A stretch of DNA of 5,184 nucleotides from contig JAGVMW010000045.1 of the NCBI GenBank assembly GCA_020053615.1, positions 1 through 5,184 of the forward strand. The letters run 5' to 3'. This document shows, piece after piece, positions 4,971-5,184 of the stretch; the stretch's first letter is position 1, and each line of letters starts with the position of its first letter. The translations under genes were made by a program, and so were the position numbers. The notes under the pieces are model-generated. The model saw only the letters and a program-made list of their open reading frames with translations, had not been told where the DNA came from and did no database searches. Source of the DNA: an archaeon. GTDB lineage: Archaea > Nanobdellota > Nanobdellia > Woesearchaeales > GW2011-AR9.

Positions 4971-5069
4971 ATGAACTTCGATAAATGTTATACTGACTTA
5001 CTGAATTATCAATTTGTAGTAGGCAGTATTGAAGATATTGAAGAGTTGCCTTTTCCTATTGCGGGATGA
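4971..5069 (+). CDS. Possible 32-residue small protein
   Basis: ATG 4971 opens a 32-codon frame ending at TGA 5067-5069, beginning MNFDKCYTDLL and rich in acidic residues (GSIEDIEELPF near the end). GAGGA (4956-4960) lies 10 bases upstream and could bind the ribosome, and a T-rich stretch follows (5070-5084). It is 27 bases after the PRC-barrel stop and on the same strand, so it could be co-transcribed. I do not recognise it. It may be a real small protein, the broken start of a larger gene, or chance. Confidence 0.3.
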   Translation: MNFDKCYTDLLNYQFVVGSIEDIEELPFPIAG

Positions 5070-5084
5070 TTTTATTATTTCTTT
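5070..5084 (+). terminator. T-rich stretch, possible archaeal terminator
   Basis: TTTTATTATTTCTTT follows the doubtful small frame and is the only T-rich tract downstream of the PRC-barrel gene before the GC-rich hairpin. It fits an archaeal T-tract terminator for the PRC-barrel transcript, with modest support. Confidence 0.35.
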
Positions 5085-5127
5085 ATTCGGCACAGTCCGT
5101 TTTGTGAGTGATAGCACCATATCCACC

Positions 5128-5161
5128 TGAAAACAAGGACGGCTTTGCCGTCCTGTTTTCA
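5128..5161 (+). terminator. Strong GC-rich hairpin resembling an intrinsic terminator
   Basis: AGGACGGC (5136-5143) pairs perfectly with GCCGTCCT (5147-5154) around a TTT loop. After a one-base bulge (A 5135) the stem continues, TGAAAAC (5128-5134) with GTTTTCA (5155-5161). The A-rich left flank and T-rich right flank make it look like a bidirectional Rho-independent terminator. It is the strongest hairpin in the window and unlike the hairpin-free T-tract after the trmB-like gene. It could end transcription from either side, be a repeated intergenic element, or be part of an RNA. The rest of 5085-5184 shows nothing I can identify. Confidence 0.6.
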
Positions 5162-5184
5162 TTTAATGAGATGCAACTATCGCA

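Noticed and set aside
5083..5184. Minus-strand frame open from the right edge for 33 codons
   Set aside because: Too short to distinguish from chance, it runs through the strong hairpin, and the peptide is not recognised. It needs sequence to the right of the window.
1..5184. CRISPR array, tRNA, rRNA or riboswitch
   Set aside because: No regularly spaced repeats, no tRNA cloverleaf signature and no conserved rRNA blocks were seen. The intergenic hairpins match no riboswitch class I know.

Overview
This window is almost certainly archaeal. It carries a full-length Pelota (Dom34/aPelota, the mRNA-surveillance eRF1 relative that bacteria lack), a TrmB-type sugar-sensor-like regulator, a TraB/PrgY family protein and a small PRC-barrel protein. 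It also has archaeal TATA boxes about 25 nt upstream of start codons (leaderless genes), a GAGGTG-type ribosome binding site and a T-rich terminator. The DNA is AT-rich. A DPANN or euryarchaeal lineage is a reasonable guess, but no single gene here fixes the phylum.

Layout. Positions 1-1763 look like a small, decaying accessory patch next to pelota. From left to right it holds an inverted repeat (19-49), the C-terminal third of a DinD/Bro-N-like protein whose front half is missing (97-426), and a leaderless-type promoter (471-480). That promoter sits exactly where it should start transcription at an ATG that now opens only a chimeric 52-codon frame (501-659). The first 19 codons of this frame are a diverged copy of the beginning of pelota. 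The rest is a fragment of the N-terminal domain of a YhcG/DUF1016 nuclease. An apparently intact YhcG-type PD-(D/E)XK nuclease of another subfamily follows (700-1710). Its stop overlaps the start of a 19-codon frame that ends one base before the ATG of the intact pelota (1764-2819). The original pelota 5' end and promoter therefore seem to have been cut off by insertion or recombination, and the working pelota may now be read behind the nuclease.

Positions 2820-5184 are an ordinary chromosomal neighbourhood. trmB-like (2950-3744, +) ends in a T-rich terminator and faces a TraB/PrgY-like gene (3788-4471, -). Divergent from the latter is a PRC-barrel gene (4665-4943, +) with a strong ribosome binding site. 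The spacer between these two contains a nested pair of inverted repeats. The last 240 bases hold one doubtful 32-codon frame, a T-rich stretch and a strong GC-rich hairpin resembling an intrinsic terminator.

How the genes may act together: pelota works in ribosome rescue, trmB-like and the PRC-barrel gene look housekeeping or regulatory, and the YhcG/DinD-like material is typical of phage- and defence-associated cargo. No complete multi-gene defence system is visible. The notable signal is the pelota stub, YhcG fragment, YhcG gene, micro-ORF and pelota arrangement.
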